Positions 44,080 through 53,924 of a stretch of DNA of 64,000 bases are shown piece by piece. Made by a program: the position numbers and the translations under genes. Position 1 is the stretch's first letter. Every line of letters starts with the position of its first letter. Where the stretch lies: contig NZ_LMQW01000007.1 in assembly GCF_001425485.1 (NCBI RefSeq), positions 9,542 through 73,541 on the forward strand, written 5' to 3'. The notes below the pieces were generated by a model. The model ran no database searches, was not told where the DNA came from, and saw only the letters and a program-made list of their open reading frames with translations. Origin of the DNA: Aureimonas sp. Leaf427. GTDB lineage: Bacteria > Pseudomonadota > Alphaproteobacteria > Rhizobiales > Rhizobiaceae.

Positions 44080-44558
44080 CGGAAGATCTCCTGCAGACGG
44101 GCCTCGTAGCCCTTCACGATGCCGACCCAGGTCTCCTCGTCGATGAGATCGAGCACGTGGAGAAGGAGCCGGCCGTCGGTCGGATCGAAATCGACCCAGA
44201 GGCTGCCCGGCGTCGCGGTGAGGATGGCGGAGAGGACGGCCAGCGCGTGCGGGTCCTTCAGCTCAAGCCGCACGGTGAGGAAGCCGGAGCGGCGCTTGGC
44301 CGAACCGGACAGGACGATGCGCGCGACGGCGATGTTGGAGCGCACGATCTCCACCGCGACATGGGCGGCGAGCTTGAGGACCGCCCGCGGATTGCCCGGG
44401 CGCAGGCCCGGCTCCTGCAGGCGCGCCAGCGTGAAGGAGCCGAACAGGCCGAGGCCGGCGCCGAGCAGGATATGGCCGGGGGAGGCGCTCTGGTTCAGCA
44501 TCAGCCAGAAGGCGAGGATGCAGAGGGCGAAGAGCGGATAGGCGGGGCGAAGGCTCAT
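44076..44558 (-). CDS. mrpE: Na+(K+)/H+ antiporter subunit E
   Basis: 160 residues. Two N-terminal hydrophobic segments (YPLFALCILAFWLMLNQSAS and HILLGAGLGLFGSFTLARL) are followed by LKLAAHVAVEIVRSNIAVAR and the soluble domain with AILTATPGSLWVDFDPTDGRLLLHVLDLID, all typical of MrpE/PhaE. The start was set at ATG 44558, overlapping the mrpD stop; the longer frame to 46280 is antisense shadow of mrpD. Confidence 0.94.
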   Translation of the reverse strand: MSLRPAYPLFALCILAFWLMLNQSASPGHILLGAGLGLFGSFTLARLQEPGLRPGNPRAVLKLAAHVAVEIVRSNIAVARIVLSGSAKRRSGFLTVRLELKDPHALAVLSAILTATPGSLWVDFDPTDGRLLLHVLDLIDEETWVGIVKGYEARLQEIFR

Positions 44559-46252
44559 GGCGTGCCTCCCGTGCCCGCCGCAGGTGCCGGTGCCGGCGGC
44601 TCGAAGGCCGGCGCGGGCGCGGTCTCGGCGCCCTGTGCCGGGGCCGGCGCGCGTTGCGGCAGGACGGTCTCGATATAGGCCCTGGGGCTGTGGATGTCGT
44701 CGGCGGTGGCGCGCATAAACCGCATGACCGGCTCGCCCGCGACGGTCATGCCGACGCAGAGGGCGAGCAGCGCGATGATGGGCGTGAACTCGATGACGCG
44801 CACGCGCTGGACCGGGCCGCCCTCCTGCGGAACCCAGAAGATGCGGATGCCCGTGCGCACCATGGAGAGGATGGCGGAGAAGCCGGAGAAGAGGAGAAGC
44901 GCGAGGTAGCACCAGGCGCCGACGCTGATCGGCGTGCCGCGTCCGAGACCCTCGGAGTTCATCATGCCCGAAAGGATCGCGAACTTGGCGAGGAAGCCCG
45001 ACAGCGGCGGCAGGCCGGCGATGAGGATCGCGGAGGCGAAGAAGCCGATGCCGAGAAAGGCGACGGTCGCGGGAAGGGCGGTGCCGACCTCCTCGCTCTC
45101 GTGGAGCACGCCCTCCTCGTCCTCGTCGCCGCCGAAGGCCTCGGCGGTGACGGCCAGCATGTCGGCGCCGGGCTCGCGACCGCGCTCGACGAGCTCGATC
45201 AGCAGGAAGAAGGCGCAGAGCGTCAGCGAGGAGCTGACGAGATAGAGCAGCGCGCCGGCCGTGACGGCGGGCGAAGCGAGGCCGATGGCGGCCAGGAGCG
45301 TGCCGGAGGAGACGATGACGCTGAAGCTCGCGATGCGGCCCATGGCCTGCGAGGCGAGGACGCCGATCGCGCCGAAGGCGATGGTGGCGAGGCCGCCGAC
45401 GACGAGCACCTGCGTGCCGAACCCTTCCGCCCCGCTGCCCGGCCCGAAGACGAGGAGCGAGAGGCGCAGGAGGATGTAGATGCCGACCTTGCTGGTGACG
45501 ACGAAGACCGCCGCGACCGGGGCGCTCGCCACCGAATAGGCCTGCGGCAGCCAGAAGCAGAGGGGCCACATGCCGGCCTTGATCAGGAAGGAGAGGCCGA
45601 GCAGCGCGGCGCCGGCTTCCAGAAGCGTGCGGTCGCCCGGCGGGATGATCGGTACGCGGGTCGCCAGATCCGCCATGTTGAGCGTGCCGGTGACGCCGTA
45701 GACGAGGCTGACGCCGAGCAGGAAGAGCATCGAGGCGGTGAGGTTGACCGCGATGTACTGCAGCCCCGCACGGATGCGCGCCGGGCCGGAGCCATGGAGG
45801 AGGAGGCCGAAGGAGGCGGCCAGCATGACCTCGAAGAAGACGAAGAGGTTGAAGAGATCGCCCGTCAGGAAGGCGCCGTTCAGCCCCATGAGGAGGATCT
45901 GGAAGAGCGAGTGGAAATGCGCCCCCGCCCGGTGCCAGCGGGCGAGCGAGAAGAGGAGCGTGGCAAGGCCGAGGACGCTCGTCAGGAGGATCATCAGGGC
46001 CGAGAGGCGGTCGGCGACGAGGACGATCGCGAAGGGCGCCGGCCAGTCGCCGAGCCGGTAGACGCTGGTCTCCGTGCCGGTCATGCCCGAACGCGCCAGG
46101 AGGGCGATCGAGAGAACGAGGAGAAGCGCCGTCGCGCCGACGTTGAGCCCGGCCTTCAGCGTGCGCCGCCGCTCCTCGATGAGCATGATGATGGCGGCCG
46201 TCGCCAGCGGCAGGAGCACCGGCAGGATCGTCAGGTGGTCGATGGCGCGCAT
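44555..46252 (-). CDS. mrpD: Na+(K+)/H+ antiporter subunit D
   Basis: 565 residues, about 14 membrane helices, a NuoN/NuoM-like proton-translocating subunit. It includes LFNLFVFFEVMLAASFGLLLHG (conserved Glu in helix 5 region), LGLSFLIKAGMWPLCFWLPQAYS (conserved Lys) and ISVGAWCYLALLLFSG. A charged loop with GGDEDEEGVLHESEEVG near residue 380 is notable, and a Pro/Ala-rich C-terminal tail extends the chain. Neighbouring genes overlap at both ends. Confidence 0.95.
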   Translation of the reverse strand: MRAIDHLTILPVLLPLATAAIIMLIEERRRTLKAGLNVGATALLLVLSIALLARSGMTGTETSVYRLGDWPAPFAIVLVADRLSALMILLTSVLGLATLLFSLARWHRAGAHFHSLFQILLMGLNGAFLTGDLFNLFVFFEVMLAASFGLLLHGSGPARIRAGLQYIAVNLTASMLFLLGVSLVYGVTGTLNMADLATRVPIIPPGDRTLLEAGAALLGLSFLIKAGMWPLCFWLPQAYSVASAPVAAVFVVTSKVGIYILLRLSLLVFGPGSGAEGFGTQVLVVGGLATIAFGAIGVLASQAMGRIASFSVIVSSGTLLAAIGLASPAVTAGALLYLVSSSLTLCAFFLLIELVERGREPGADMLAVTAEAFGGDEDEEGVLHESEEVGTALPATVAFLGIGFFASAILIAGLPPLSGFLAKFAILSGMMNSEGLGRGTPISVGAWCYLALLLFSGFSAILSMVRTGIRIFWVPQEGGPVQRVRVIEFTPIIALLALCVGMTVAGEPVMRFMRATADDIHSPRAYIETVLPQRAPAPAQGAETAPAPAFEPPAPAPAAGTGGTP

Positions 46253-46602
46253 CAGAAATTGCTCTCCCGTCCGTCCACATGGTCGGTGCCGGTCAGGCCC
46301 CGCGAGGCGAGGAGGACGACGAGGAAGAGGGCCGTCATGGCGAAGCCGATGACGATGGCGGTGAGGACGAGCGCCTGGGGCAGGGGATCGGCATAGGTGG
46401 CGAGCGTGCCGGCCTCGCCCTTCTCCAGGATCGGCGGCAGGCCGAGCCGCGGCTTGCCCATGCCCATGGAGAAGATGAAGAGGTTCACGCCGTAGGACAC
46501 GAGATTGATGCCGATGATGACCTGATAGGTGCGGGGGCGCAGCAGGAGCCAGACCCCGGAGCCGACGAGAAAGGCGATGGCGATGGCGAGGACGAGTTCC
46601 AT
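46252..46602 (-). CDS. mrpC: Na+(K+)/H+ antiporter subunit C
   Basis: 116 residues, three membrane helices, NuoK-like. LVLAIAIAFLVGSGVWLLLRPRTYQVIIG and NLVSYGVNLFIFSMG followed by DPLPQALVLTAIVIGFAMTA are the MrpC/PhaC signatures. ATG 46602 shares one base with the stop of the fused A/B subunit (TGATG). Its stop touches the mrpD start. Confidence 0.95.
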   Translation of the reverse strand: MELVLAIAIAFLVGSGVWLLLRPRTYQVIIGINLVSYGVNLFIFSMGMGKPRLGLPPILEKGEAGTLATYADPLPQALVLTAIVIGFAMTALFLVVLLASRGLTGTDHVDGRESNF

Positions 46603-49532
46603 CAGATGCCTCCCTCGACGAGATCGGCTTCCGCGATGGGCGCCGGCGCGGGCTTGGGACGACGCAGCGACTGGTGGCCGATGGCGATCAGCATCAGGAC
46701 GGTCGAGCCGACGACGAGGGCGAAGACGCCGAGATCGAAGAGAAGCGCCGAGGCCGTCGGCACGCTGCCGATCAGCGGGATCTCGGTATACTGGAAGAAG
46801 GTCGTGAGGAACGGCCGGCCGAAGAGCCAGGACCCCGCGCCCGTGAGGGCGGCGAGAAGCAGGCCGATGCCGATCCAGCGCACGGGGCGGATGCGCAGGC
46901 GCGACTCCACCCAGCGCGTGCCGCCCGCCATGTATTGCAGGATGAAGGCGATCGACATGGTGACGCCGGCCGCGAAGCCGCCGCCCGGCAGATCGTGGCC
47001 GCGCAGGAAGAGATAGACGGCGAGCGTGCCGATCAGCGGGAACATGAGGCGCATGATGACGCTCGGCACGAGAAGATAGTCCGCGATCGTGTCGCCGGGC
47101 CGGCGATGCTCTGCGGCCTCGTCGAAGGCGTTCTGGATGCGCTGCTGCTCGGGCAGTTCCAGGCTGTCGGCGGCGGGGCGGAAGCGCAGGAGAAGCGCGA
47201 AGACGGTGAGGCTGACCGCGCCGAGAACGACGATCTCGCCCAGCGTGTCGAAGCCGCGGAAATCGACCAGGATGACGTTGACGACATTCGTGCCGCCGCC
47301 CTCCGAATAGGCGCGCTCCAGGAAGAAGGCGGCGATGGAATCGGTCAGCGGCCGGTTCATCACGGCATAGGCGACGATGCCCGTGCCGAGCCCCGCCGCG
47401 ACGGCGAGCACCAGATCGCGCCCGCGGCGGTAGCGGGCGGTGAAAGACGTGCCCTCCTCGCCGTCGAGGCCGCGCACGCGCTTGGGCAGCCAGCGCAGGC
47501 CGAGAAGGATGAGGACGGTGGTGACGACCTCGACCAGAAGCTGGGTGATGGCGAGATCGGGCGCGGAGAGCCAGACGAAGGTGAGGCAGGTCACGAGCCC
47601 CGCGCCGCCGAGCAGCACGAGCGCGGCCAGCCGGTGGTACTTCGCCGAATAGGCGGCGCCGACCGCGCAGACGATGCCGATCGTCCAGAGAAGGGCGAAG
47701 GGCGCGTCGAGATCGAGCGGCCATTCCCGGCGCGAGCCGAGCCCGTGCCAGGCGATGGGGGCAAGGCCCGCCAGCAGCGAAAGGCCGACGATCAGGCGCA
47801 GCTGCGGCTGCAGGCGCCGCGTCTCGAGCACGGCCTCCAGCGTGCGCGCCCAGCGCCAGGACACGGTGACGAGAACGCGCTCGAAGATGCGTGTGGAATC
47901 CACGCGGCGCAGCAGCGGCGGGCCGTCCTCGCCCCGGGCGAGCCTGTTCTTGAGGAGAAGGTAGAGAAGCGAGCCGCCGACAAGCGCGATGATGCTCATG
48001 ACGAGCGGCTCGTTGAAGCCGTGCCAGACGGCGAGGCTGTAATAGGGCAGCTCCCGGCCGACGACCGCGCGCGCCGCCGTGTCCAGCACGCCGCCGGCGA
48101 CGAAGGCGGGGAAGATGCCGACGACGAGGCAGGCGACGACGAGGAACTCGACGGGAAAGCGCATCAGGCGCGGCGGCTCGTGCGGCTGGCGCGGCACGTC
48201 CACCGGCGGCGGGCCGAAGAAGACGCGGTGCACGAAGCCGATCGAATAGGTGACGGAGAAGACGCCGGCGAGCGTCGCGGCATAGGGCAGGTACTGGTCG
48301 AGCAGCGAATCCTGATGGAACTCGACGGCCTCGGCGAAGAACATTTCCTTGGAGAGGAAGCCGTTGAGAAGCGGCACGCCGGCCATGGCGGCGCTGGCCA
48401 CCATGGCGAGCGTCGCGGTGATCGGCATGAAGCGGAAGAGGCCGGACAGGCGGCGCATGTCGCGCGTGCCGGTCTCGTGGTCGATGATGCCGGCCGCCAT
48501 GAAGAGCGAGGCCTTGAAGGTCGCGTGGTTCAGGATGTGGAAGGTCGCCGCCACGGCGCCGAGCGGGCTGCCGAGGCCGAAGAGAAGCGTGATGAGGCCG
48601 AGATGGCTGATCGTGGAATAGGCGAGGAGGCCCTTCAGGTCCTGCTGGAAGATCGCCACCCAGGCGCCGACGAGAAGCGTGATCAGCCCGCTGGAGCAGA
48701 CGATGTAGAACCAGGTCTCGGTCTCGGCGAGCGTCGGCCAGAGGCGCGCCAGGAGGAAGACGCCGGCCTTCACCATCGTGGCGGAGTGGAGATAGGCCGA
48801 GACGGGCGTCGGCGCCGCCATGGCCTGGGGAAGCCAAAAGTGGAAGGGAAACTGGGCGCTCTTGGTCAGCGCGCCGAGGAGGATGAGGATCAGCGCGGTC
48901 GTGTAGAGCGGATGGGCCTGGACCCGGGCGCCGGCCGCCAGAACCGCGTCGAGATCGTAGCTCCCCACGATGTGCCCGAGCACCAGAACGCCGCCGAGAA
49001 GGGCGAGGCCGCCGAGACTCGTCACCGTCAGCGCCATGCGTGCCCCGTCGCGCGCGGCGACGTTGTGGTGCCAGTAGCCGATGAGGAGGAAAGAGAAGAG
49101 GCTCGTCAGCTCCCAGAAGAAGACGATCTGGATGAGGTTGCCGGAGAGGACGACGCCGAGCATGGCGCCCATGAAGGCGAGGAAGAAGGCGAAGAAGCGC
49201 GCGACCGGGTCCTCCGGCGACATGTAGTAGCGCGCGTAGACCACGACGAGCAGGCCGATGCCCGTGACGAGGAAAGCGAAGAGCCAGGCGAGCCCGTCCA
49301 TGCGCAGGGACAGGCCGAGGCCGAGACTGGGCATCCAGGCGATCTCGCTGCGCACCACGCCGCCGTCGGTGACGCTCGGATAGAGCGCGAGCGTGGCGAG
49401 AAGGCCGACCAGCGCGACGCCGCCGGCCAGGATCGCGTTCACCCGCCGCGCGTCGGTCGGAAGGACGAAGGCCGCGACGCTGCCGACGAAGGGCAGCACC
49501 AGAAGGAGGAGGAGCAGGAAGCCGTTCGGCAT
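46602..49532 (-). CDS. mrpA: Na+(K+)/H+ antiporter fused subunit A/B
   Basis: 976 residues. The NuoL-like A portion has YYMSPEDPVARFFAFFLAFM, FFWELTSLFSFLLIGYWHHN, SAQFPFHFWLPQAMAAPTPV and SATMVKAGVFLLARL; later come the MrpA C-terminal domains with DLAITQLLVEVVTTVLILLGLRW; the last ~140 residues, including GHDLPGGGFAAGVTMSIAFI, are an MrpB domain. This AB fusion is the usual form in rhizobia (phaAB), where the system gives K+ or Na+ efflux and alkali tolerance. First gene of the operon; the other five follow with 1-4-base overlaps. A 976-residue plus-strand frame is antisense. Confidence 0.95.
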   Translation of the reverse strand: MPNGFLLLLLLVLPFVGSVAAFVLPTDARRVNAILAGGVALVGLLATLALYPSVTDGGVVRSEIAWMPSLGLGLSLRMDGLAWLFAFLVTGIGLLVVVYARYYMSPEDPVARFFAFFLAFMGAMLGVVLSGNLIQIVFFWELTSLFSFLLIGYWHHNVAARDGARMALTVTSLGGLALLGGVLVLGHIVGSYDLDAVLAAGARVQAHPLYTTALILILLGALTKSAQFPFHFWLPQAMAAPTPVSAYLHSATMVKAGVFLLARLWPTLAETETWFYIVCSSGLITLLVGAWVAIFQQDLKGLLAYSTISHLGLITLLFGLGSPLGAVAATFHILNHATFKASLFMAAGIIDHETGTRDMRRLSGLFRFMPITATLAMVASAAMAGVPLLNGFLSKEMFFAEAVEFHQDSLLDQYLPYAATLAGVFSVTYSIGFVHRVFFGPPPVDVPRQPHEPPRLMRFPVEFLVVACLVVGIFPAFVAGGVLDTAARAVVGRELPYYSLAVWHGFNEPLVMSIIALVGGSLLYLLLKNRLARGEDGPPLLRRVDSTRIFERVLVTVSWRWARTLEAVLETRRLQPQLRLIVGLSLLAGLAPIAWHGLGSRREWPLDLDAPFALLWTIGIVCAVGAAYSAKYHRLAALVLLGGAGLVTCLTFVWLSAPDLAITQLLVEVVTTVLILLGLRWLPKRVRGLDGEEGTSFTARYRRGRDLVLAVAAGLGTGIVAYAVMNRPLTDSIAAFFLERAYSEGGGTNVVNVILVDFRGFDTLGEIVVLGAVSLTVFALLLRFRPAADSLELPEQQRIQNAFDEAAEHRRPGDTIADYLLVPSVIMRLMFPLIGTLAVYLFLRGHDLPGGGFAAGVTMSIAFILQYMAGGTRWVESRLRIRPVRWIGIGLLLAALTGAGSWLFGRPFLTTFFQYTEIPLIGSVPTASALLFDLGVFALVVGSTVLMLIAIGHQSLRRPKPAPAPIAEADLVEGGI

Positions 49533-49635
49533 ACTGTCAATATGTCTTTCTATGGAGAAGGCGCCGGGTCTGCTCTCTTGTCAGGTTTCGCCCTTTATGG
49601 TTGACATTTTCGGGAGAACTTCAAGGTCTCTTCGA

Positions 49636-49881
49636 ATGATTTTGACCCCTGAACAGTGCCGGGCGGCCCGCGGCCTCCTCGATTGGACGCAGGAACACCT
49701 CGCGCAGGAGGCCGGCGTCTCGCGCAGCACGGTGCGCGATTTCGAGAAGCAGCGTCACCACCTCAACCGCGCGTCCGAGGAGCTGATGATCGAGGCCTTC
49801 GCAAAGGCGGGGGTCCGACTGATCTCCCTCGACGAGGACGGTCTCGGCGTGCGGCTGGTTCCCTCGGCCTGCGGACTTTGA
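49636..49881 (+). CDS. Small XRE-family helix-turn-helix protein
   Basis: 81 residues made almost entirely of one XRE/Cro-type HTH domain: TPEQCRAARGLLDWTQEHLA, QEAGVSRSTVRDFEKQRHHL and a C-terminal strand ISLDEDGLGVRLVPS. This type of short regulator is common in rhizobia and usually of unknown target. Alternative upstream starts exist at 49597 (ATG) but ATG 49636 fits the domain. It is divergent from the Mrp operon and may regulate it, without direct evidence. Confidence 0.85.
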   Translation: MILTPEQCRAARGLLDWTQEHLAQEAGVSRSTVRDFEKQRHHLNRASEELMIEAFAKAGVRLISLDEDGLGVRLVPSACGL

Positions 49882-50002
49882 GCCGGGGCCCGGGCGCCGG
49901 AGGTTCGGACGGGTCGCGGCGCATCCCGGGCGTCTTGAAGAGAGCGGCCGGGGCTGCGCATCATGGCGCGCGCGCCGTGCGCCCGTGCCGAAGGACCCGT
50001 CC

Positions 50003-51043
50003 TTGAGCGAGACGTTCTCTCCCGTCCTGCCGACGCTGCGCGACGTCGCGCGCCACGCCGAGGTCAGCCTCGCGACGGCCGATCGCGTGGTGAACCGGCG
50101 TCCCGGCGTTCGTCCGGCCACGATCAAGCGGGTGGAGGCGGCCGTGCGCGCGCTCGGCTTCGAGCGCCATGCGGGCGCGGCGGCCCTAGCGCGCCGCGAG
50201 AGCTTCCGCGCCGTCGCGCTCCTGCCGCTCGGCACGAACCCGTTCATCGAGCGCCTCGCCGACGAACTCGTGGCGGCCGCGCGGCTCGAAGGCCTGCGCC
50301 GGCTCGACCTCGCCGTGCGGCGCGCCGAGAGGTTCGATCCCGAAAGCCTCGCCTCGGCGATCCGCGCGGCGGCGGCGGAGGGGCGCGGCGTCATCGCGGT
50401 CGGGCTCGACGATCCCGCCGTCCTCGCCGCGATCGACGCGGCGGCCGAGGCCGGCCTTCCCGTCGTGACGCTCGTCTCCGACGTGCCGGGCTCCGGGCGG
50501 CGCCATTATGTCGGCATCGACAACCGCGCGGCGGGCCGCGTCGCCGCCTCGCTTCTCGGCCGCTTCGCCAAGGCCGGGCCGGGCGAGGTATTGGTGCTTC
50601 TCGGCTCGCTCTCCCTCAGCGACCATCGCGACCGGCTCGACGGGTTTCGCGAGGCGCTGGGCGAGCGCTTTCCCGATCTCGCCGTGCGTTGGATCGTCGA
50701 GGGCCACGACGATGCGGAGCGGGCGGAGGCCGCCGTCGCGGCCGTGCTGCGGACCGGCCCCGCGCCCGCCGCGGTCTACAGCGCGGGCGCCGGCGCATCC
50801 GGCCTCGTCGCGGCGCTGGCGGCGACGGGCGTCGAGGCGGCGGTCGTCGCGCACGAGCTGACCTGCGAGACGCGCCCGCTGCTCCTCTCCGGCGCGCTCG
50901 ACGCGCTCATCGTGCAGGACCCCGGCCACGAGGCGCGCTCGGCCGTGCGGGTGCTGATGGCCGCTTTGACCGGCGGGGCCGTCAGCGAGGATCAGGAGCG
51001 CATCCGCATCGAGATCCTTCTGCCCGACAACCTGCCGAAATGA
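50003..51043 (+). CDS. LacI-family transcriptional regulator, probable xylose regulator
   Basis: About 346 residues. The N-terminal HTH reads LRDVARHAEVSLATADRVVN and RRPGVRPATIKRVEAAVRAL, then a periplasmic-binding-protein-like sensor (~65-340). Compared with typical LacI (ATVSRVL), the ATADRVVN variant is seen in sugar-binding LacI regulators with PBP-like sensors. The start could be GTG 49985 or TTG 50003; TTG 50003 has AAGGA eight bases upstream and is preferred. Its position before xylA and xylF on the same strand suggests it controls xylose use. A 14-bp imperfect palindrome with central CG lies at 51095-51108. Confidence 0.85.
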   Translation: MSETFSPVLPTLRDVARHAEVSLATADRVVNRRPGVRPATIKRVEAAVRALGFERHAGAAALARRESFRAVALLPLGTNPFIERLADELVAAARLEGLRRLDLAVRRAERFDPESLASAIRAAAAEGRGVIAVGLDDPAVLAAIDAAAEAGLPVVTLVSDVPGSGRRHYVGIDNRAAGRVAASLLGRFAKAGPGEVLVLLGSLSLSDHRDRLDGFREALGERFPDLAVRWIVEGHDDAERAEAAVAAVLRTGPAPAAVYSAGAGASGLVAALAATGVEAAVVAHELTCETRPLLLSGALDALIVQDPGHEARSAVRVLMAALTGGAVSEDQERIRIEILLPDNLPK

Positions 51044-51094
51044 CCCTTCGACGAAAGCCCTATCCAGGCCGCCATTGCCATCGGCCGCACGAAT

Positions 51095-51108
51095 GAGGTA
51101 CGTAGCTC
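51095..51108 (+). promoter_or_regulatory. Possible LacI-type operator before xylA
   Basis: GAGGTAC/GTAGCTC, an imperfect palindrome (6 of 7) around a central CG, 29 bases before the xylA start. LacI-family operators often have a central CG, and the regulator gene is immediately upstream. No second copy is seen before xylF. Confidence 0.3.
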
Positions 51109-51136
51109 AAAACTTGACGTTCCTGGGAGGCGCGGC

Positions 51137-52453
51137 ATGGCCGGCACCGACAATTTCTTCGATCTGAACTCCGCCGTCTCCTTCAAGGGCGAGTCCTCGA
51201 CCGACCCGCTGGCCTTCCGCTTCTACGACAAGAACCGTGTCGTGCGCGGCAAGACGATGGAGGAGCAGCTTCGCTTCGCCGTCTGCTACTGGCACTCCTT
51301 CACCTGGCCGGGCAGCGATCCCTTCGGCGGCGAGACGTTCAACCGCCCCTGGATGCACGGCGCCGATCCGCTGACGCTCGCCAAGCAGAAGGCCGACGTC
51401 GCCTTCGATCTCTTCGAGATCCTCGATGCGCCCTTCTTCTCCTTCCACGACGTGGACGTGGCGCCGGAAGGCGACAGCCTCCAGGGCTCGATCGACAATC
51501 TGAAAGCCATCACCGACATCTTCGCCAAGAAGATGGAGACCGCCAAGGTCAAGCTCCTCTGGGGCACGGCGAACCTCTTCTCGAACCGCCGCTACATGGC
51601 GGGCGCGGCGACCAATCCGGACCCGGAGGTCTTCGCCTATGCCTGCGGGCAGGTGAAGGCCGCCATCGACGCGACGCTGGCGCTCGGCGGCGAGAACTAC
51701 GTCTGCTGGGGCGGGCGCGAGGGCTACGAGACGCTTCTCAACACCGACATGGGCCGCGAGCTCGACCAGCTCGGCCGCTTCCTCTCCATGCTCGTCGACT
51801 ACAAGCACAAGATCGGCTTCAAGGGCCCGATCCTGATCGAGCCCAAGCCCAAGGAGCCCTCCAAGCACCAGTACGACTTCGACACGGCGACGGTCTTCGG
51901 CTTCCTCCAGAAGTACGATCTGGTGAAGGACGTGAAGCTCAATCTGGAGCAGAACCACGCCATTCTCGCCGGTCATTCCTTCGACCACGAGGTCAAGCTC
52001 GCCTATGCCTGCGATCTCTTCGGCTCGCTCGACATCAATCGCGGCGACGATCTGCTCGGCTGGGACACCGACCAGTTCGCGATGGACGTGAAGGAGATGA
52101 CGCTCGTCTTCCACGAGATGCTGAAGCATGGCGGCTTCACCACGGGCGGATTGAACTTCGACGCCAAGATCCGCCGCCAGTCGATCGACCCGCAGGACCT
52201 CGTCATCGCGCATGTCGCCTCGATGGATGCCTGCGCGCGGGCGCTCATCGCCGCCGACCGGATGCTCGAGGACGGCGCGCTGGAGACGCCGCTCGCGGAG
52301 CGCTATGCCGGCTGGGACAAGGCCGAGAACCAGGCGATCCTCGCCGGCTCGGTGAGCCTCGAGGCGGTGGCCGAGCGCGGCCGCGCCCTCAACCCGCAGC
52401 CCCGTTCGGGCCGCCAGGAATATCTCGAAGGCGTGGTCAACCGCTACGTCTGA
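51137..52453 (+). CDS. xylA: Xylose isomerase
   Basis: 438 residues, TIM-barrel metal-dependent isomerase converting D-xylose to D-xylulose. Typical strings: [12 protein letters not shown] (catalytic His/Asp), [36 protein letters not shown] (metal Glu), [17 protein letters not shown] and [18 protein letters not shown] 51137 follows GGGAGG. Length is normal for the class II enzymes. xylB is not present in the window. A hairpin (ACCGGC 52473-52478 / GCCGGT 52489-52494) after the stop has no T-run, so read-through into xylF is possible. Confidence 0.97.
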   Translation: MAGTDNFFDLNSAVSFKGESSTDPLAFRFYDKNRVVRGKTMEEQLRFAVCYWHSFTWPGSDPFGGETFNRPWMHGADPLTLAKQKADVAFDLFEILDAPFFSFHDVDVAPEGDSLQGSIDNLKAITDIFAKKMETAKVKLLWGTANLFSNRRYMAGAATNPDPEVFAYACGQVKAAIDATLALGGENYVCWGGREGYETLLNTDMGRELDQLGRFLSMLVDYKHKIGFKGPILIEPKPKEPSKHQYDFDTATVFGFLQKYDLVKDVKLNLEQNHAILAGHSFDHEVKLAYACDLFGSLDINRGDDLLGWDTDQFAMDVKEMTLVFHEMLKHGGFTTGGLNFDAKIRRQSIDPQDLVIAHVASMDACARALIAADRMLEDGALETPLAERYAGWDKAENQAILAGSVSLEAVAERGRALNPQPRSGRQEYLEGVVNRYV

Positions 52454-52633
52454 CCGGACGGCAGAATCTCGGACCGGCTGCGCGAGCGGCCGGTTCCCGT
52501 CGCAGGCGGGTCTGGAAGCCTCCGGGAGGGAGGCGGGTCTGCCGCGACGAAACGTGATACGGCCGGGTCGTCCCGGTCGGACGGCCTTCGGCGCAGAGGC
52601 TAGCCTGCGCCTTATCGGGAGGAGAAACTCGAC

Positions 52634-53698
52634 ATGACATCGATCAGGATGCTGCTCGCGGGCGCCGCACTCGGCCTCGCCCTCGCCACGCCCGCTGCCT
52701 TCGCGCAGGACAAGGGCACCATCGCCGTCGCCATGCCCGACAAGACCGTGGCGCGCTGGATCGACGACGGCAACAACATCGTCAAGGCGCTGGAGGCCAA
52801 GGGCTACAAGGCCGACCTGCAATATGCCGACGACGACATTCCGACCCAGCTCAGCCAGGTCGAGAACATGGTCACGAAGGGCGCCAAGGTCCTCGTCATC
52901 GCCTCGATCGACGGCACGACGCTGACCGACGTTCTCTCCCAGGCCGCGAGCGCCGGCATCAAGGTCATCGCCTACGACCGCCTGATCAAGAACTCGCCGA
53001 ACGTCGACTATTACGCGACCTTCGACAATTTCCAGGTCGGCGTCATCCAGGGCACGTCGATCGAGCAGGCGCTCGGCCTGAAGGAGGGTAAGGGCCCGTT
53101 CAACATCGAGCTCTTCGGCGGCTCGCCCGACGACAACAACGCCTTCTTCTTCTACAACGGCGCGCTGAGCGTGCTTCAGCCTTACATCGACAGCGGCAAG
53201 CTCGTCGTCTCCTCCGGCCAGACCGGCATGGACAAGGTCGGCACGCTGCGCTGGGACGCGGCGACCGCGCAGTCGCGCATGGACAACGTCCTCTCCGCTT
53301 TCTACAGCGACAAGAAGGTCGACGCGATCCTGGCGCCGAACGACGTCATCGCGCGCGGCGTCATCTCCTCGCTGAAGGGCGTCGGCTACGGCTCGGGCGA
53401 TCTCAAGATGCCGGTCATCACCGGCCAGGACGCGGAAGTCCCCTCGATCAAGTCGATCATCGCGGGCGACCAGACCTCGACCGTCTTCAAGGACACGCGC
53501 GAGCTCGCGGCCGTGACCGTCGACATGGTGGACGCGATGGCGGCCGGCACCGAGGTCAAGGTCAACGACACCAAGACCTACGACAACGGCGTCAAGGTCG
53601 TCCCCTCGCAGCTCCTGAAGCCGGTTCTCGTCACCAAGGAGAACTACAAGCAGGTTCTCGTCGACAGCGGCTACTACACCGAAGACCAGCTGAAGTAA
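52634..53698 (+). CDS. xylF: D-xylose ABC transporter substrate-binding protein
   Basis: 354 residues, signal peptide [20 protein letters not shown] ending near AFA-QDKG (~24-25). The binding protein has [60 protein letters not shown] and [21 protein letters not shown], the XylF/ChvE-type signature. It binds xylose in the periplasm for XylGH. It is preceded by GGGAGGAGAA and followed by a strong terminator, with neither xylG nor xylH downstream; those must be elsewhere or be missing. Confidence 0.95.
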   Translation: MTSIRMLLAGAALGLALATPAAFAQDKGTIAVAMPDKTVARWIDDGNNIVKALEAKGYKADLQYADDDIPTQLSQVENMVTKGAKVLVIASIDGTTLTDVLSQAASAGIKVIAYDRLIKNSPNVDYYATFDNFQVGVIQGTSIEQALGLKEGKGPFNIELFGGSPDDNNAFFFYNGALSVLQPYIDSGKLVVSSGQTGMDKVGTLRWDAATAQSRMDNVLSAFYSDKKVDAILAPNDVIARGVISSLKGVGYGSGDLKMPVITGQDAEVPSIKSIIAGDQTSTVFKDTRELAAVTVDMVDAMAAGTEVKVNDTKTYDNGVKVVPSQLLKPVLVTKENYKQVLVDSGYYTEDQLK

Positions 53699-53722
53699 GC
53701 TCGACGATCTTCTTCACGACAG

Positions 53723-53756
53723 CGCCGGCCCGGGGTCTCCTCGGGCCGGCGTTTTC
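53723..53756 (+). terminator. Rho-independent terminator after xylF
   Basis: A perfect 10-bp stem (CGCCGGCCCG / CGGGCCGGCG) around a 9-base loop, followed by TTTTCG. It ends the xylF transcript 24 bases after the stop codon. Confidence 0.85.
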
Positions 53757-53820
53757 GTTTGGGGGCCTGGTCGGCGCGAGCGGGGCAGGCGAGGGGCCTG
53801 CCGATCGAGGCTTGGCCTGG

Positions 53821-53920
53821 AGTTTGTCAGGACCAAGTGGGAACCGGCTGTCCCGAAAAGACGAACGACGACAAAGGAATCGAGAGTCTGTCCGGTTCGG
53901 CATGAACCCGACAGAACTCT
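53821..53920 (-). repeat. Dispersed hairpin repeat, copy D
   Basis: Reverse copy, about 85% identical by eye to copy B over ~100 bases. The hairpin arms changed from CCGTC/GACGG in B to CTGTC/GACAG here, which keeps the pairing. It lies right behind the stop of the convergent alpha/beta-hydrolase-like gene and after the xylF terminator. Confidence 0.85.
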
Positions 53921-53924
53921 CGTT

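Noticed and set aside
46674-49604. 976-codon plus-strand open frame
   Set aside because: Antisense to the fused mrpA gene; repetitive charged translation, no start or domain evidence.
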